Shown here: one piece after another, positions 22,328 through 30,359 of the stretch
Numbering within the stretch: the first letter of the stretch is position 1
Layout of the letters: every line of letters starts with the position of its first letter
Made by a program: the position numbers and the translations under genes
Assembly: GCA_016184365.1 (NCBI GenBank)
Contig: JACPCW010000141.1
Span: 1-34,084, forward strand
DNA length: 34,084 nucleotides
Reading direction: 5' to 3'
Source: Candidatus Rokuibacteriota bacterium
GTDB taxonomy: Bacteria; Methylomirabilota; Methylomirabilia; Rokubacteriales; CSP1-6
The notes under the pieces: generated by a model
What the model saw: only the letters and a program-made list of their open reading frames with translations
What the model was told of the DNA's origin: nothing
Databases searched by the model: none

Positions 22328-22987
22328 TCAGGACGCGGTGGCGGCGATGCCGGCCGGGCAGGCGACGCCGGTGCCGCCGATTCCACAATAGCCCCACGGA
22401 TTCTTCGCGAGATACTGCTGGTGATAGTCCTCGGCGTAGTAGAGCTCCGGCGCGTCGACGATCTCGGTCGTGATCGTGCCGTGTCCGGCGCTCGCGAGCG
22501 CGCGCTGGTAGGCGTCGCGCGACGCTTCGGCCAGCCGCCGCTGCTCCGCCGAGTACGCGTAGACGCCCGATCGATACTGCGTGCCGACGTCGTTGCCCTG
22601 GCGCATGCCCTGCGTCGGGTCGTGGCCTTCCCAGAAGACGCGGAGCAGCTCGGCGAACGACGTCACGCGCGGATCGAACACGACGAGCACGACTTCGTTG
22701 TGTCCCGTGAGGCCCGTGCACACTTCCTCGTACGTCGGGTTCGGCGTGTAACCGGCCGCGTACCCGACGGCCGTCGAGTACACGCCGGGCAGCTTCCAGA
22801 ACGCCTTCTCGGCGCCCCAGAAGCAGCCCATGCCGAACATCGCGCGCTCGGTGCCTTCGGGAAACGGCGGAACGACCCGATTGCCGTTCACGTGATGGCG
22901 CTCGGGGACCGGCATGCGCTCGGGTCGTCCCGGCAGCGCGTCCTCGCGCTTTGGCATCGCGGCCTTCGACTTCGGGGAGAACCACAT
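22328..22987 (-). CDS. msrA: Peptide-methionine (S)-S-oxide reductase MsrA
   Basis: This 219-residue enzyme reduces methionine-S-sulfoxide in proteins, using thioredoxin. The catalytic motif [12 protein letters not shown] has Cys55; [37 protein letters not shown] and YRSGVYAYS are family signatures. Cysteines near the C-terminus ([17 protein letters not shown]) are positioned as resolving residues. The roughly 45-residue N-terminal extension fits the longer E. coli-like form. The ATG at 22987 lacks a Shine-Dalgarno, but TACACT lies nine bases upstream. It is divergent from the cupin gene. Confidence 0.96.
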   Translation of the reverse strand: MWFSPKSKAAMPKREDALPGRPERMPVPERHHVNGNRVVPPFPEGTERAMFGMGCFWGAEKAFWKLPGVYSTAVGYAAGYTPNPTYEEVCTGLTGHNEVVLVVFDPRVTSFAELLRVFWEGHDPTQGMRQGNDVGTQYRSGVYAYSAEQRRLAEASRDAYQRALASAGHGTITTEIVDAPELYYAEDYHQQYLAKNPWGYCGIGGTGVACPAGIAATAS

Positions 22988-22996
22988 GGCGGGCCT

Positions 22997-23002
22997 AGTG
23001 TA
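22997..23002 (-). promoter_or_regulatory. Candidate -10 element of msrA (TACACT)
   Basis: TACACT on the minus strand lies nine bases before the msrA ATG with no ribosome-binding sequence in between. The leader would be at most a few bases. Confidence 0.35.
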
Positions 23003-23043
23003 CCGTTGGCGCCTACCAGGACGCCACGCATCGGGAGGGTCGG

Positions 23044-23442
23044 ATGAGTGACGCGCAGGTCGTACGACTCGATCAGGTCGCCACCGTTCCGTTTGGCCCG
23101 AACGCGGTCTACCAGCCGATCATCGGGGACGACGAGGGCTCGACGCCGATCCGCACGGGCATCCAGACCTCGCAGCCGGGCTACGAGACGCCGCTGCACT
23201 CGCATCCGTATCTGGAGGTGCTGCACATCCTCGACGGCACGGCGGAAGCGTGGCTCGAGGGCGGCGAGCGGGTGGTGCTGCGCAAGGGCGACACGATCGC
23301 GCTCCCGCCCGACGTCCCGCATGCGTTCCGGGTCGTCGGTCACGACGTGCTGCGCACGTACGGCGTGCACGCCTCGCCGAAGCGCATCGCGAACTATCGG
23401 GACGGCCGCGCGACGGACGCGAGTGGCTATCGCGTTGGGTAA
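23044..23442 (+). CDS. Small cupin-domain protein
   Basis: This 132-residue single cupin has motif 1 [20 protein letters not shown] with His52, His54 and Glu58, and motif 2 [11 protein letters not shown] with His93, a complete set of metal ligands. Cupins of this size include dioxygenases, isomerases and binding proteins, and nothing here narrows the choice. The start has GGGAGGG six to seven bases upstream, unlike the leaderless msrA start on the other strand. Its stop lies directly against the stop of the convergent esterase gene. Confidence 0.8.
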   Translation: MSDAQVVRLDQVATVPFGPNAVYQPIIGDDEGSTPIRTGIQTSQPGYETPLHSHPYLEVLHILDGTAEAWLEGGERVVLRKGDTIALPPDVPHAFRVVGHDVLRTYGVHASPKRIANYRDGRATDASGYRVG

Positions 23443-24108
23443 TCAGGTCAGGGCGCGGGCGAGCCAGGCGCGGAGGTCGCGGATCTCCTCGGGGGACACC
23501 GCGTGCGCCATCCGGTATTCATGCCACTCGACGGCGTACCCGATCCGGGTGAGCGCATCACGCGATTCCCGCGCGCGCGCCAGCGGAATGACCGCGTCGT
23601 CCGTTCCGTGCGCCATGAAGATCGGCACGTCGCGATTGGCGGGGCTCGCTTCGACGGCCACCGTCGCCGGCTGCGGCAGGAAGCACGAGAGCGCCATGAT
23701 CCCCGCGACGCGCTCGCCGTGTCGCAGCCCCGTGTGGAGCGCCATCGCGCCGCCCTGTGAGAAGCCGGCCAGGACGATGCGGCCGGCGGCGATGCCCCGC
23801 GTGCGCTCGCGCTCGAGCAGCCGCGTGATCGACGCCTGCGAGTCCCGCACGCCCGTGACGTCCTCGCGCCGCTCGCCGCCGTCGTCGTAGACGTCGTACC
23901 ACGCGCGCATGACCCAGCCGCGATTGATCGTCACCGGACGCATCGGCGCGTGCGGAAAGACGAACCGGATCGACAGCGCGGCGGGGAGCGCCAGCTCCGG
24001 CACGATCGGCGCGAAGTCGTGACCGTCCGCGCCGAGACCGTGCATCCAGATCACCGCCGCCCGCGGCTCCGTGCCCGTTTCGAACTCGACCGTTTCGAGC
24101 AGCTCCAT
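23443..24108 (-). CDS. Carboxylesterase/phospholipase family alpha/beta hydrolase
   Basis: This 221-residue serine hydrolase has the acyl-protein thioesterase/carboxylesterase pattern: WMHGLGADGHDF (oxyanion region), FPHAPMRPVTINRG, the nucleophile elbow LAGFSQGGAM with Ser117, Asp170/171 in AHGTDDAVIP and His202 in EYRMAHAVS. These enzymes hydrolyse short acyl esters or lysophospholipids in the cytosol. The ATG at 24108 is preferred to the in-frame GTG two codons earlier. No partner gene is evident. Confidence 0.9.
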   Translation of the reverse strand: MELLETVEFETGTEPRAAVIWMHGLGADGHDFAPIVPELALPAALSIRFVFPHAPMRPVTINRGWVMRAWYDVYDDGGERREDVTGVRDSQASITRLLERERTRGIAAGRIVLAGFSQGGAMALHTGLRHGERVAGIMALSCFLPQPATVAVEASPANRDVPIFMAHGTDDAVIPLARARESRDALTRIGYAVEWHEYRMAHAVSPEEIRDLRAWLARALT

Positions 24109-24161
24109 CGCCACGCGGAGTCTAGGCGCGCGGGCGAACGGCGGTCAATCGCCGGCGGCGG

Positions 24162-26024
24162 TCAGGCCCGGGCGACGGCGTTGCCGAACGACACGCCCGC
24201 CGCCGTGGCCGCGCTCTCGGCGCCGCCCAGGTAGTCCGTGCGCGACACGCCGAGGATCCAGCGCCAGTGCAGCAGCCCGATCGGCCGGAACCCGGTCTTC
24301 CACACCGCGCGCAGCGAGGCGCGGTTGTCGACGGCGACGTGCGTGTACGCGAACCGGACACCGTCGCGCCTGGCGTCGTCGAGGATCGCGCGCTCGACGA
24401 CGGACAGGAGCCCACGGCCGCGGAACTCGGGCAGCGTGAACGCGCCGTCGAGCATGATCTCGCCGGGCTCGAGCGTCATGTGGCGCACGATGTTCTCGTG
24501 CGTGAAGACCCACGAGACGCTCGCCACCTGGTCGTCGACGAATCCGAGATAGCAGTGCCGGACGCCGTGGGTCTCGTCGGCGTAGAACTGCACCGGCAGG
24601 CCGGACCGTGCCGCGCGGATGCGCGCGAGCTCGTCGAGCGTCGCCTTGCGCGCCGTGACGGGGCCGCCGCGCGGCTCGATCTGCCACTCGCCGAGGTCGA
24701 CCGCAAAGCGAACGTAGGTGTACCGCCAGTACAGCTTCCGGCCGAGCAGCGAGGTCAGACCGTCCAGACCTCGCAGCTTCCAGGTGGCGGCGATGGCGCC
24801 GAGGGCTTGCGACACTTTCGACTGGCTCATGCGGATCTCCGGGGGCAATTCTCTTGCCGCGGCCAGCGGCAGCGCGAGCGCGCCGGCGGCCAGGCCCTGG
24901 AGCACCGCGAGCCCGGCGAACCACGTGTAGCCGCCCGCGTCGATGACGAGCGCGCCGAGCGCGGAGCCGACGACGATCGCCGCCTGGTTGGTGAGCGCGA
25001 TGAGGCCGAACATGGCGCCGCGATGGTCGGGCGCCAGCTCCGACGCGAGGGCGAGAAACGGCGGCCGCCCGGTCGAGTTGGCCAGGCCGAAGAGCGCCGC
25101 GAGGGCGACCGCGGCCGCGAAGCCGACGCCCAGCCCGAACAGCGCGAACCCGACGGCGGCCGCCGCGAGCTGAGCCATGACGAAGACGGCCGCGCGGGGG
25201 AGTCGATCGCCGAGCGATCCGCCGACCACGTTGCCGGCGATGGCGCCGACCGCCACGAGCGCGAGGAACGGCGCCACCTGGATGGCGTTCTTGCCGTACG
25301 CGAGCATCAGAAAGGCCGGCACGTAGAACATCATCATGCCGAACATCGACCGCTCGACGAAGTTGGCGCCCAGCACGTGGCCCAGGCGCGGCACGCCGCG
25401 CACGGCGTGATACGTCGCCGCGACGCTGCTGCTGCCGGACGCGCCGGCGACGGACGGATACCAGAGACGCATCGCGATCGCGAGCACCGCCAGCGCGGCG
25501 CCGATGACCGCGAACGCCGCGCGCCATCCGAACAGCCCGGCGACGGCACTGGCGGCGGGCACGCCGGCGAGGGCGGCGATGCTGAAGCCCATGTTGAACC
25601 AGCCCATCGCCTGCGCCCGGCGCGCCGGCGCGAAGAGGTCGCCGATCGACGCCATCAGGCTCGTCGGGCCGAACGCGCCGACGCACCCGGCGAGGAAGCG
25701 CGCGAGCGCGAGGAGGGCGAACGTCGGGGCGAGCGCCGCGCCGACCAGCGTGACGGCCACGCCCGCGAGCGACAGCACGAGCGTCGGCCGCCGGCCGAAG
25801 CGGTCGGACACCATGCCGGCGAACGGCGACATGAGCGCCTGCGGCGCCGCGGAGACCGCCGCGAGGAGGCCGGCCGTGCCGACGGAGACCTGGAAGTCGC
25901 GCGCGATGTCGACGAGCAGCGGGCCGATCATCGTCACGGACGTGACGATGCCGGAAAGGCCGATGGCGATCAGCGGAAGCGCCCCGCGCGGAGCGGTGTC
26001 GCCGGCGTGAGGCCCCGAAGTCAC
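24162..26024 (-). CDS. MFS transporter fused to a C-terminal GNAT acetyltransferase
   Basis: This is one uninterrupted 620-codon frame. Residues 1-395 form a 12-helix MFS permease (loop GMVSDRFGRRPTLVLSLAG, ARFLAGCVGAFGPTSLM, ELAPDHRGAMFGLIALTNQA). A linker around PPEIRMSQSKVSQALG leads to a second domain from about 440, which is a GNAT: YADETHGVRHCYLGFVDDQV, GAFTLPEFRGRGLLSVVE with the acetyl-CoA loop RGRG at 535-538, THVAVDNRASLRAVWKTGF and GLLHWRWILG. Met399 at the linker could once have been a separate start. The fusion suggests that a substrate is acylated as it is moved, or a membrane-tethered acyltransferase. The start is GTG at 26024 with TAGAAT six bases upstream, inside the inverted-repeat region. 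I do not know a characterised homologue. Confidence 0.8.
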   Translation of the reverse strand: MTSGPHAGDTAPRGALPLIAIGLSGIVTSVTMIGPLLVDIARDFQVSVGTAGLLAAVSAAPQALMSPFAGMVSDRFGRRPTLVLSLAGVAVTLVGAALAPTFALLALARFLAGCVGAFGPTSLMASIGDLFAPARRAQAMGWFNMGFSIAALAGVPAASAVAGLFGWRAAFAVIGAALAVLAIAMRLWYPSVAGASGSSSVAATYHAVRGVPRLGHVLGANFVERSMFGMMMFYVPAFLMLAYGKNAIQVAPFLALVAVGAIAGNVVGGSLGDRLPRAAVFVMAQLAAAAVGFALFGLGVGFAAAVALAALFGLANSTGRPPFLALASELAPDHRGAMFGLIALTNQAAIVVGSALGALVIDAGGYTWFAGLAVLQGLAAGALALPLAAARELPPEIRMSQSKVSQALGAIAATWKLRGLDGLTSLLGRKLYWRYTYVRFAVDLGEWQIEPRGGPVTARKATLDELARIRAARSGLPVQFYADETHGVRHCYLGFVDDQVASVSWVFTHENIVRHMTLEPGEIMLDGAFTLPEFRGRGLLSVVERAILDDARRDGVRFAYTHVAVDNRASLRAVWKTGFRPIGLLHWRWILGVSRTDYLGGAESAATAAGVSFGNAVARA

Positions 26025-26030
26025 CGCGTC

Positions 26031-26036
26031 ATTCTA
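26031..26036 (-). promoter_or_regulatory. Candidate -10 element of the MFS-GNAT gene (TAGAAT)
   Basis: TAGAAT on the minus strand, six bases before the GTG start, overlaps the outer edge of the left inverted-repeat arm. Its mirror counterpart TACAAT sits at the same distance from the divergent gene. Confidence 0.45.
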
Positions 26037-26222
26037 ATGATTCTCGCGGAATTGGTTGACGGCCCGCCCACGGCGACCGCGCCGGGCTCGCCTGTACGCC
26101 GGTGCTCGTTCCGGGGCGTGACGAGCGCGACCCCCCATCCCCCAGCGGGGGCCGCGCGAGGGCCGTCGATCCGCGGCGGCCGCCGTGGGCGGGCCGTCAA
26201 CCAATTCCGCGAGGTTCATTAG
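26034..26222. repeat. 189 bp element with 47 bp imperfect inverted arms between divergent genes
   Basis: The left arm 26034-26080 (CTAATGATTCTCGCGG...) and right arm 26176-26222 (...CCGCGAGGTTCATTAG) are reverse complements over 47 bp with three mismatches, two near the outer end and one near the inner end. The 95 bp centre holds smaller hairpins: GCTCGT/ACGAGC (26104-26109, 26121-26126) and CCCCC-agc-GGGGG (26139-26151). No coding frame or target-site duplication is evident. The arms end a few bases from the -10 hexamers of both divergent genes, so the element supplies the upstream promoter region to each. It may be a MITE-like insertion or a mirrored regulatory duplication. Confidence 0.75.
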
Positions 26223-26223
26223 T

Positions 26224-26229
26224 TACAAT
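26224..26229 (+). promoter_or_regulatory. Candidate -10 element of the amidohydrolase gene (TACAAT)
   Basis: TACAAT, five of six matches to TATAAT, lies six bases before the GTG start and two bases outside the right inverted-repeat arm. No Shine-Dalgarno is present, suggesting a leaderless message. Confidence 0.45.
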
Positions 26230-26235
26230 CACCGC

Positions 26236-26778
26236 GTGCGGCTCACCGGCGGCCGCATCTACACGATGGACGCGCGCGGTTCCGTCGTCGACACGCTGGT
26301 CGTGCGGGACGGCCGCCAGCTCGGCATCATTCCGAGCATGCAGCCGACGCATTGCCTGTCCGACATGCGATGGGCGGAGCAGCGGCTCGGGCCGGAGCGC
26401 CTCGGCGGCGCGTACGCGTGGCGATCGCTGCTCGCGACGGGCGTCGTCATCGCCGGCGGATCCGACTTTCCCGTGGAGGACGCGAACCCGTTCCACGGCG
26501 TGCAGGCCGCGGTGACGCGGCGCCCGTTCGACGGCGGGCACCCCGGCTTCAGTCTCGAGCAGCGGATGACGCGCGAGGAGGCCGTCCGCGCGTTCACCAC
26601 GTGGAACGCGTACGCCGCGCGTCAGGACGCGGAGCTCGGCTCGCTCGAAGCCGGCAAGCGCGCCGATCTCGTCGTGCTGTCCGACGACGTGTTCACGTGC
26701 GCCGAGGACCGGATCAAGGACGCGACGCCGGTCCTCACGATGGTCGGCGGCGACACGGTATTCGAGGACGGCGCCTAA
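26236..26778 (+). CDS. Amidohydrolase (YtcJ-like) with large internal deletion
   Basis: The 180-codon frame starts at GTG with RLTGGRIYTMDARGSVVDTL and VVRDGR, the N-terminal strand-strand of a metal-dependent amidohydrolase. It then jumps to QLGIIPSMQPTHCLSDM, RWAEQRLGPERLGGAYAWRS, VVIAGGSDFPVEDANPFHGV and the C-terminal EAGKRADLVVLSDDVF. YtcJ-type proteins are about 550 residues; the part carrying the HxH and the other metal ligands of the barrel, about 350 residues, is absent, while reading frame and both ends are intact. The later PTH and SDFP residues remain. Catalysis is unlikely. The stop overlaps the convergent aminotransferase stop by four bases. Confidence 0.65.
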   Translation: MRLTGGRIYTMDARGSVVDTLVVRDGRQLGIIPSMQPTHCLSDMRWAEQRLGPERLGGAYAWRSLLATGVVIAGGSDFPVEDANPFHGVQAAVTRRPFDGGHPGFSLEQRMTREEAVRAFTTWNAYAARQDAELGSLEAGKRADLVVLSDDVFTCAEDRIKDATPVLTMVGGDTVFEDGA

Positions 26779-27911
26779 GCCACTCGCGCGACCGGCGCGG
26801 GCGTCGGCGCGGACGTCGTGACCGCGTCGCGCACGGCGGCGGCCAGGGCGGCGACCCGTTCCGGCGTCAGCGACGTGCCGAGCGGCAGACACACGCTGCG
26901 CTCGAGCCACATCGCCGCCCCCGGGAACGTCTCGCGGTCGAACGCGAACTGCTCGCTGCCGGGCCAGCGCATCGCCTCGACGCCGTGACGGCGGAGGCGA
27001 ACCGCGATCTCACGCGGTTCGGCGACGAACACCGGGAACGACTCCGGCACGGATTCGCGGGACGGCTCCGGCACGACCAGCTCGAGCTCCCGCACCCGCG
27101 CCAGGTGATCGGCGAGCCGGCGGTAGGCATCGCGGCGGCGATCGATGACGCGGCGCCACGCCGTGCGATCGAACATCGAGCGGACCAGGTACGACGGGCG
27201 TGGCGAGTTCGCGTACTCGTTGCGCTCCATCGACGACGACGCCCGGCCGGTCGTGTGGCTCGCGTCCAGCACGGGCAACCGGTTCTTCGCCCGCATCGGG
27301 TTGAATCCCGACGCTTCCGCCGCCCGCTCGGCCAGCATGATCGCGAGGCGTCCGAGCGTCCGGCCGTCGGGCATCAGCCGCGGCGGCGGCGCGGCGCTGA
27401 TGCGGCGCACGCGCGCGTCGCCGACGACGAGCAGCCCACCGCCCGGCACCGGACCGAGCTTCCGCAGGCTGAAGACGGCGATGTCGCCGACCGAGCCGGC
27501 GCCGTGGCCGCCGGGATCCGGCAGCGCGTGCGCGCAGTCCTCGACGAGCGGCAGGGAATGCTCCGCGCAGAACGTCCGCAGCCGCGCCGGCGGCGCCACG
27601 AGCCCGAAGTAATGGACGACGAGGAGCGCGTCACCGGCTTCGGGCTCGATCGTCGCGAGGCGCGGCGCGAGCGTTTCGTCGATGTCGTAGAGCGCCACCG
27701 CCAGGCCGGCCGCTGCCGCCGCCTCGAGCACCGGGCAGCAGAGGTACGCCGGGATCCAGAGGCGCCGGACGCTCCGCCGGCGCACCAGCGCGGCGAGGCC
27801 TTCGAAGAGCGCGAATCGCGCCCGCGTGAAGAGGAGGGCGCCCGACGGCCAGAGCTGGCGCCAGTCGCCTTCGGTCTCGATCGTGATCTGCGGCGTCGCG
27901 GCGAAGTACAT
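26775..27911 (-). CDS. DegT/DnrJ/EryC1/StrS family PLP-dependent aminotransferase
   Basis: This 378-residue protein of fold type I has LWIPAYLCCPVLEAAAAAG, HYFGLVAPPARLRTFC, Asp125 in LPLVEDCAHALPD (pyridine-nitrogen contact) and the PLP lysine Lys151 in VFSLRKLGPVPGGGLLVV. These enzymes aminate keto-sugars for surface polysaccharide or antibiotic sugars; the CAHALPD variant and relaxed C-terminal half mark a diverged member. The start at 27911 (MYFAATPQI) is chosen because the upstream frame is low-complexity; TACGAT overlaps this ATG, so a slightly later start cannot be excluded. It is divergent from a FemAB-like gene with a 155 bp gap, suggesting a surface-glycan role. Confidence 0.8.
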   Translation of the reverse strand: MYFAATPQITIETEGDWRQLWPSGALLFTRARFALFEGLAALVRRRSVRRLWIPAYLCCPVLEAAAAAGLAVALYDIDETLAPRLATIEPEAGDALLVVHYFGLVAPPARLRTFCAEHSLPLVEDCAHALPDPGGHGAGSVGDIAVFSLRKLGPVPGGGLLVVGDARVRRISAAPPPRLMPDGRTLGRLAIMLAERAAEASGFNPMRAKNRLPVLDASHTTGRASSSMERNEYANSPRPSYLVRSMFDRTAWRRVIDRRRDAYRRLADHLARVRELELVVPEPSRESVPESFPVFVAEPREIAVRLRRHGVEAMRWPGSEQFAFDRETFPGAAMWLERSVCLPLGTSLTPERVAALAAAVRDAVTTSAPTPAPVARVA

Positions 27912-28066
27912 CGTACTGACGCTAGAGCAACATCGATACCCGGCGTGCGGCACGTCGGTCTGAAGCAAGATCGCTGCACATTGCCGCAGGATTGCCGGCG
28001 TGCCGCCGGCGATGTGCACGCCATGATGCACGTTACGACGGCACCACCTTTGAATCCTTGTCGGGC

Positions 28067-29158
28067 ATGACGCCACTCACGCTCGTCCAGGCGACCGAAC
28101 CTCGCAGCGAGCTTCAGGTCCGTGACGTCACTTGCATGGAAGAGTGGGACAGCCTGGTGGCCGGGCTCGGCGGCCATCTCCGCCAGGGCTGGGCGTGGGG
28201 CGAGCTCGGCGGGCGGCCGGTGCATCGGCGCGCGATCACGGAGGCGGGTCACGCCGTCGCCGCGATCTCGCTGACCGAGATCCGGCTGCCCGCCGTGCCG
28301 TACACCGTGCTCTACGGGTCGCGCGGGCCCGTCATCGGTCCGCGCACGCGGCGGACCTGGTCGGCCATGCTCGAAACCATTCGCGACGTCGCCCGGGCGC
28401 GGCGCGCGATCTTCGTCCGGCTCAGCCCGGGTGAGAAGGAAGCGGATCCGCACTTCGTCGAGCGACTCGGCGAGCACGCCGGCATCGCGCTCGACGCGCA
28501 GTGGACGGTGTGGAACGCGCCGCGCGTCGTCATGACGCTCGCGATTCGCGGCACCGAAGCCGAGGTGAAGCGCGCGATGCGCGAGAGCACGCGGCTGTCG
28601 CTGACCAAGGCCGTGAAGGCCGGCGTCGGCATCGCGCGCGATTCGAGCGCGGAGGCCATCGCGCGGTTTCACGGCCTCCTCGTCGGCACCGGCAAGCGAC
28701 GCGGATATCCCGTCCGCCGCCTGGAGCACTTCCAGGCGCTCGGACGCGAGTATCTCGATCGCGGGGACGGCGTGGTCGTGCTGGCGTCGTACCAGGGCCG
28801 TGACATCGCCGGCGCGCTCGGCACGCGGTTCGGCCGCTCCGCCTACGTGCTCTACTCGGCGATCGATGCCGAGTTTCGCGCGCTGCGCGCCGGCATCGGC
28901 GTGCACTGGGACCTGATCAAGTGGGCGCGCGAGCACGGCTGCGAGCGGATGGACTGGGGCGGCGCGGTGACGCGCTATCCGCCGTCGACGCAGGACGCGG
29001 GCTACGGGATCTACGACTTCAAGCGCGGCTTCGGCTGCGAGATCTCGCTGGTCGCGCCGTACTTCGACCTCGTGCTGAAGCCGAGGCTCTACCGGGCGGT
29101 GCGCCTGCTCGAGCAGCGCGGCGGGCTGTTGATGGCCCTGCGCGCCCGGTTCAACTGA
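28067..29158 (+). CDS. FemAB/FemX-like aminoacyltransferase (lipid II:glycine glycyltransferase type)
   Basis: This 363-residue protein of the double-GNAT FemAB fold has MEEWDSLVAGLGGHLRQGWA at the start of the first half, then FVRLSPGE, AMRESTRLSLTKAVKAGVGI (the RKxVNKAxK-type helix), GVVVLASYQGRDIAGALG and ALRAGIGVHWDLIKWAREHG with CERMDWGGAV and GIYDFKRGFG at the end. Family members add amino acids from aminoacyl-tRNA to peptidoglycan precursors, or act in exopolysaccharide synthesis (PEP-CTERM FemAB). The latter is more usual in Gram-negatives and fits the divergent DegT aminotransferase. The ATG at 28067 is preferred; an upstream in-frame ATG at 27992 would add a non-conserved segment. 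Confidence 0.82.
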   Translation: MTPLTLVQATEPRSELQVRDVTCMEEWDSLVAGLGGHLRQGWAWGELGGRPVHRRAITEAGHAVAAISLTEIRLPAVPYTVLYGSRGPVIGPRTRRTWSAMLETIRDVARARRAIFVRLSPGEKEADPHFVERLGEHAGIALDAQWTVWNAPRVVMTLAIRGTEAEVKRAMRESTRLSLTKAVKAGVGIARDSSAEAIARFHGLLVGTGKRRGYPVRRLEHFQALGREYLDRGDGVVVLASYQGRDIAGALGTRFGRSAYVLYSAIDAEFRALRAGIGVHWDLIKWAREHGCERMDWGGAVTRYPPSTQDAGYGIYDFKRGFGCEISLVAPYFDLVLKPRLYRAVRLLEQRGGLLMALRARFN

Positions 29159-29166
29159 ATTGATCA

Positions 29167-29233
29167 GCTGGGGGGCCCCGACATGGCCCCCCAGACCCCC
29201 CACACGCTCGGAAGCGCCCCGGCGGAGCCGTGG
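29167..29233 (-). repeat. Two-hairpin intergenic repeat, copy 1
   Basis: A perfect 10 bp inverted repeat CTGGGGGGCC/GGCCCCCCAG (29168-29177, 29185-29194) is followed by a C-rich run and a second GC-rich hairpin-like segment ending near 29233. Read on the minus strand it follows the stop of the Ldh-type gene. The whole stretch of about 65 bp is similar to 32473-32538 read on the plus strand, including the loop core CCGACATGG. It may act as a terminator between the convergent FemAB-like and Ldh genes, although no T-run is present. Confidence 0.65.
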
Positions 29234-29243
29234 CGCTCTTCGA

Positions 29244-30323
29244 TCACCGGAGGTGCGGAACCCCGAGGTCGTCGGCGACCCGCGCGATCTGCGCGGCGAG
29301 GCCCGGCGAGATCGGAATCCCGTTCGCCCGTCGCGTCTGCTCCGCCGCGGCTTCCGGCTCTCCCGCGACGAGCACGCGCGTCTGCCCTTCGGCCGGCGGC
29401 GTCGCCTTGAGCGACCGGATCATGTCGTCCATGTCGCGCTTGAACTCGTCGATCTCACGGAAGCGCGCCGGATCGATCGCCGCGAAGCAGTGCCCGACGT
29501 TGCCGAGCTTTCGCTCGGGCATGTCCGACCGGTAGTAGAGGTCGCCATACACCGCGCCGCCGAGCACGCCGGACAGGATGTCGACCATCACCGCCAGACC
29601 GTACCCCTTGTGGCCGCCCGTCTCGCGCGAGCCGCCGACCGGCGTCAGCAACCGCGCTTTCAGCGCGACGAACGGATCCGTCGTCGAGATGCCGCGCTCG
29701 TCGACCGCCCAGCCTTCCGGAATCGGCTTCTCCCAGCGGCTGGCCACGCGGATCTTGCCGAACGCCACCGTCGTCGTCGCCATGTCGAGCACGAACGGCG
29801 GCTCGTCGCCGGCGGGCGCCGCGAACGAGATCGGATTCGTGCCGAGCTTCGCGGCGCGCCCGAACGTCGGCACCATCGCGACGTACGGCGTGTTCGTCGT
29901 CGCGACGCCGATGAGGTCGTGCGCGAGCGCCATCATCGAGTAGTTGGCCGCGGCGCCGAAGTGGTTCGAGTGCTTCACGGCGGCGATGCCGATGCCGAAC
30001 GTGCGCGCCTTGTCGATCGCGAGCTGCATCGCCCGCGCCGAGACGGGATGGCCGAGGCCTTTCCGGCCGTCGAGCAGCGCCGTCGCGCCGTCGTCGCGCA
30101 GGACGAGCGGCTCGGCGTCCATGGCGATGACGCCGTCCCGCCACAGCTCCCAGTAGCGCGGCAGCATGTCGATGCCGTGCGACTCGACGCCGCGCAGATC
30201 GGTGCGCACCATGAGCCCGGCGGTCGTCTCGGCGGCGCGGCGCGCCATCGTCATGGCGACGAGGCACTCGACGATGAAGGCGTGCAGGCGCTCGTGACGG
30301 ATGCTGGTCGACGCTTCGGCCAT
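29244..30323 (-). CDS. Ldh family malate/lactate/ureidoglycolate-type dehydrogenase
   Basis: This 359-residue NAD(P)-dependent oxidoreductase has the non-Rossmann Ldh_2 fold: TDLRGVESHGIDMLPRY with the catalytic Arg/His region (Arg44, His49), GIAAVKHSNHFGAAANY with His118/His121, LGTNPISFAAP, and GGHKGYGLAVMVDILSG. Members interconvert 2-hydroxy and 2-oxo acids (malate, sulfolactate, ureidoglycolate); the particular substrate is not evident. The start at 30323 (MAEASTSI) has GGAGG nine bases upstream and is preferred to 30350. Its 3' end faces the FemAB-like gene across repeat copy 1. Confidence 0.9.
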   Translation of the reverse strand: MAEASTSIRHERLHAFIVECLVAMTMARRAAETTAGLMVRTDLRGVESHGIDMLPRYWELWRDGVIAMDAEPLVLRDDGATALLDGRKGLGHPVSARAMQLAIDKARTFGIGIAAVKHSNHFGAAANYSMMALAHDLIGVATTNTPYVAMVPTFGRAAKLGTNPISFAAPAGDEPPFVLDMATTTVAFGKIRVASRWEKPIPEGWAVDERGISTTDPFVALKARLLTPVGGSRETGGHKGYGLAVMVDILSGVLGGAVYGDLYYRSDMPERKLGNVGHCFAAIDPARFREIDEFKRDMDDMIRSLKATPPAEGQTRVLVAGEPEAAAEQTRRANGIPISPGLAAQIARVADDLGVPHLR

Positions 30324-30359
30324 GGGACGGATCCTCCGGGCCGGTATCATGCCACGCGT

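Noticed and set aside
24267-26222. 651-codon plus-strand frame over the MFS-GNAT gene
   Set aside because: Arg/Glu/His-rich shadow; no motifs, and it runs through the palindromic element.
26034-26222. Insertion sequence with a transposase
   Set aside because: The 95 bp between the arms is too short to encode one and no target duplication is visible; treated as a non-coding element.
27994-28010. GCCGGCG-tgc-CGCCGGC as a definite operator
   Set aside because: Short GC palindromes are expected by chance at this GC content; no regulator is encoded next to it.
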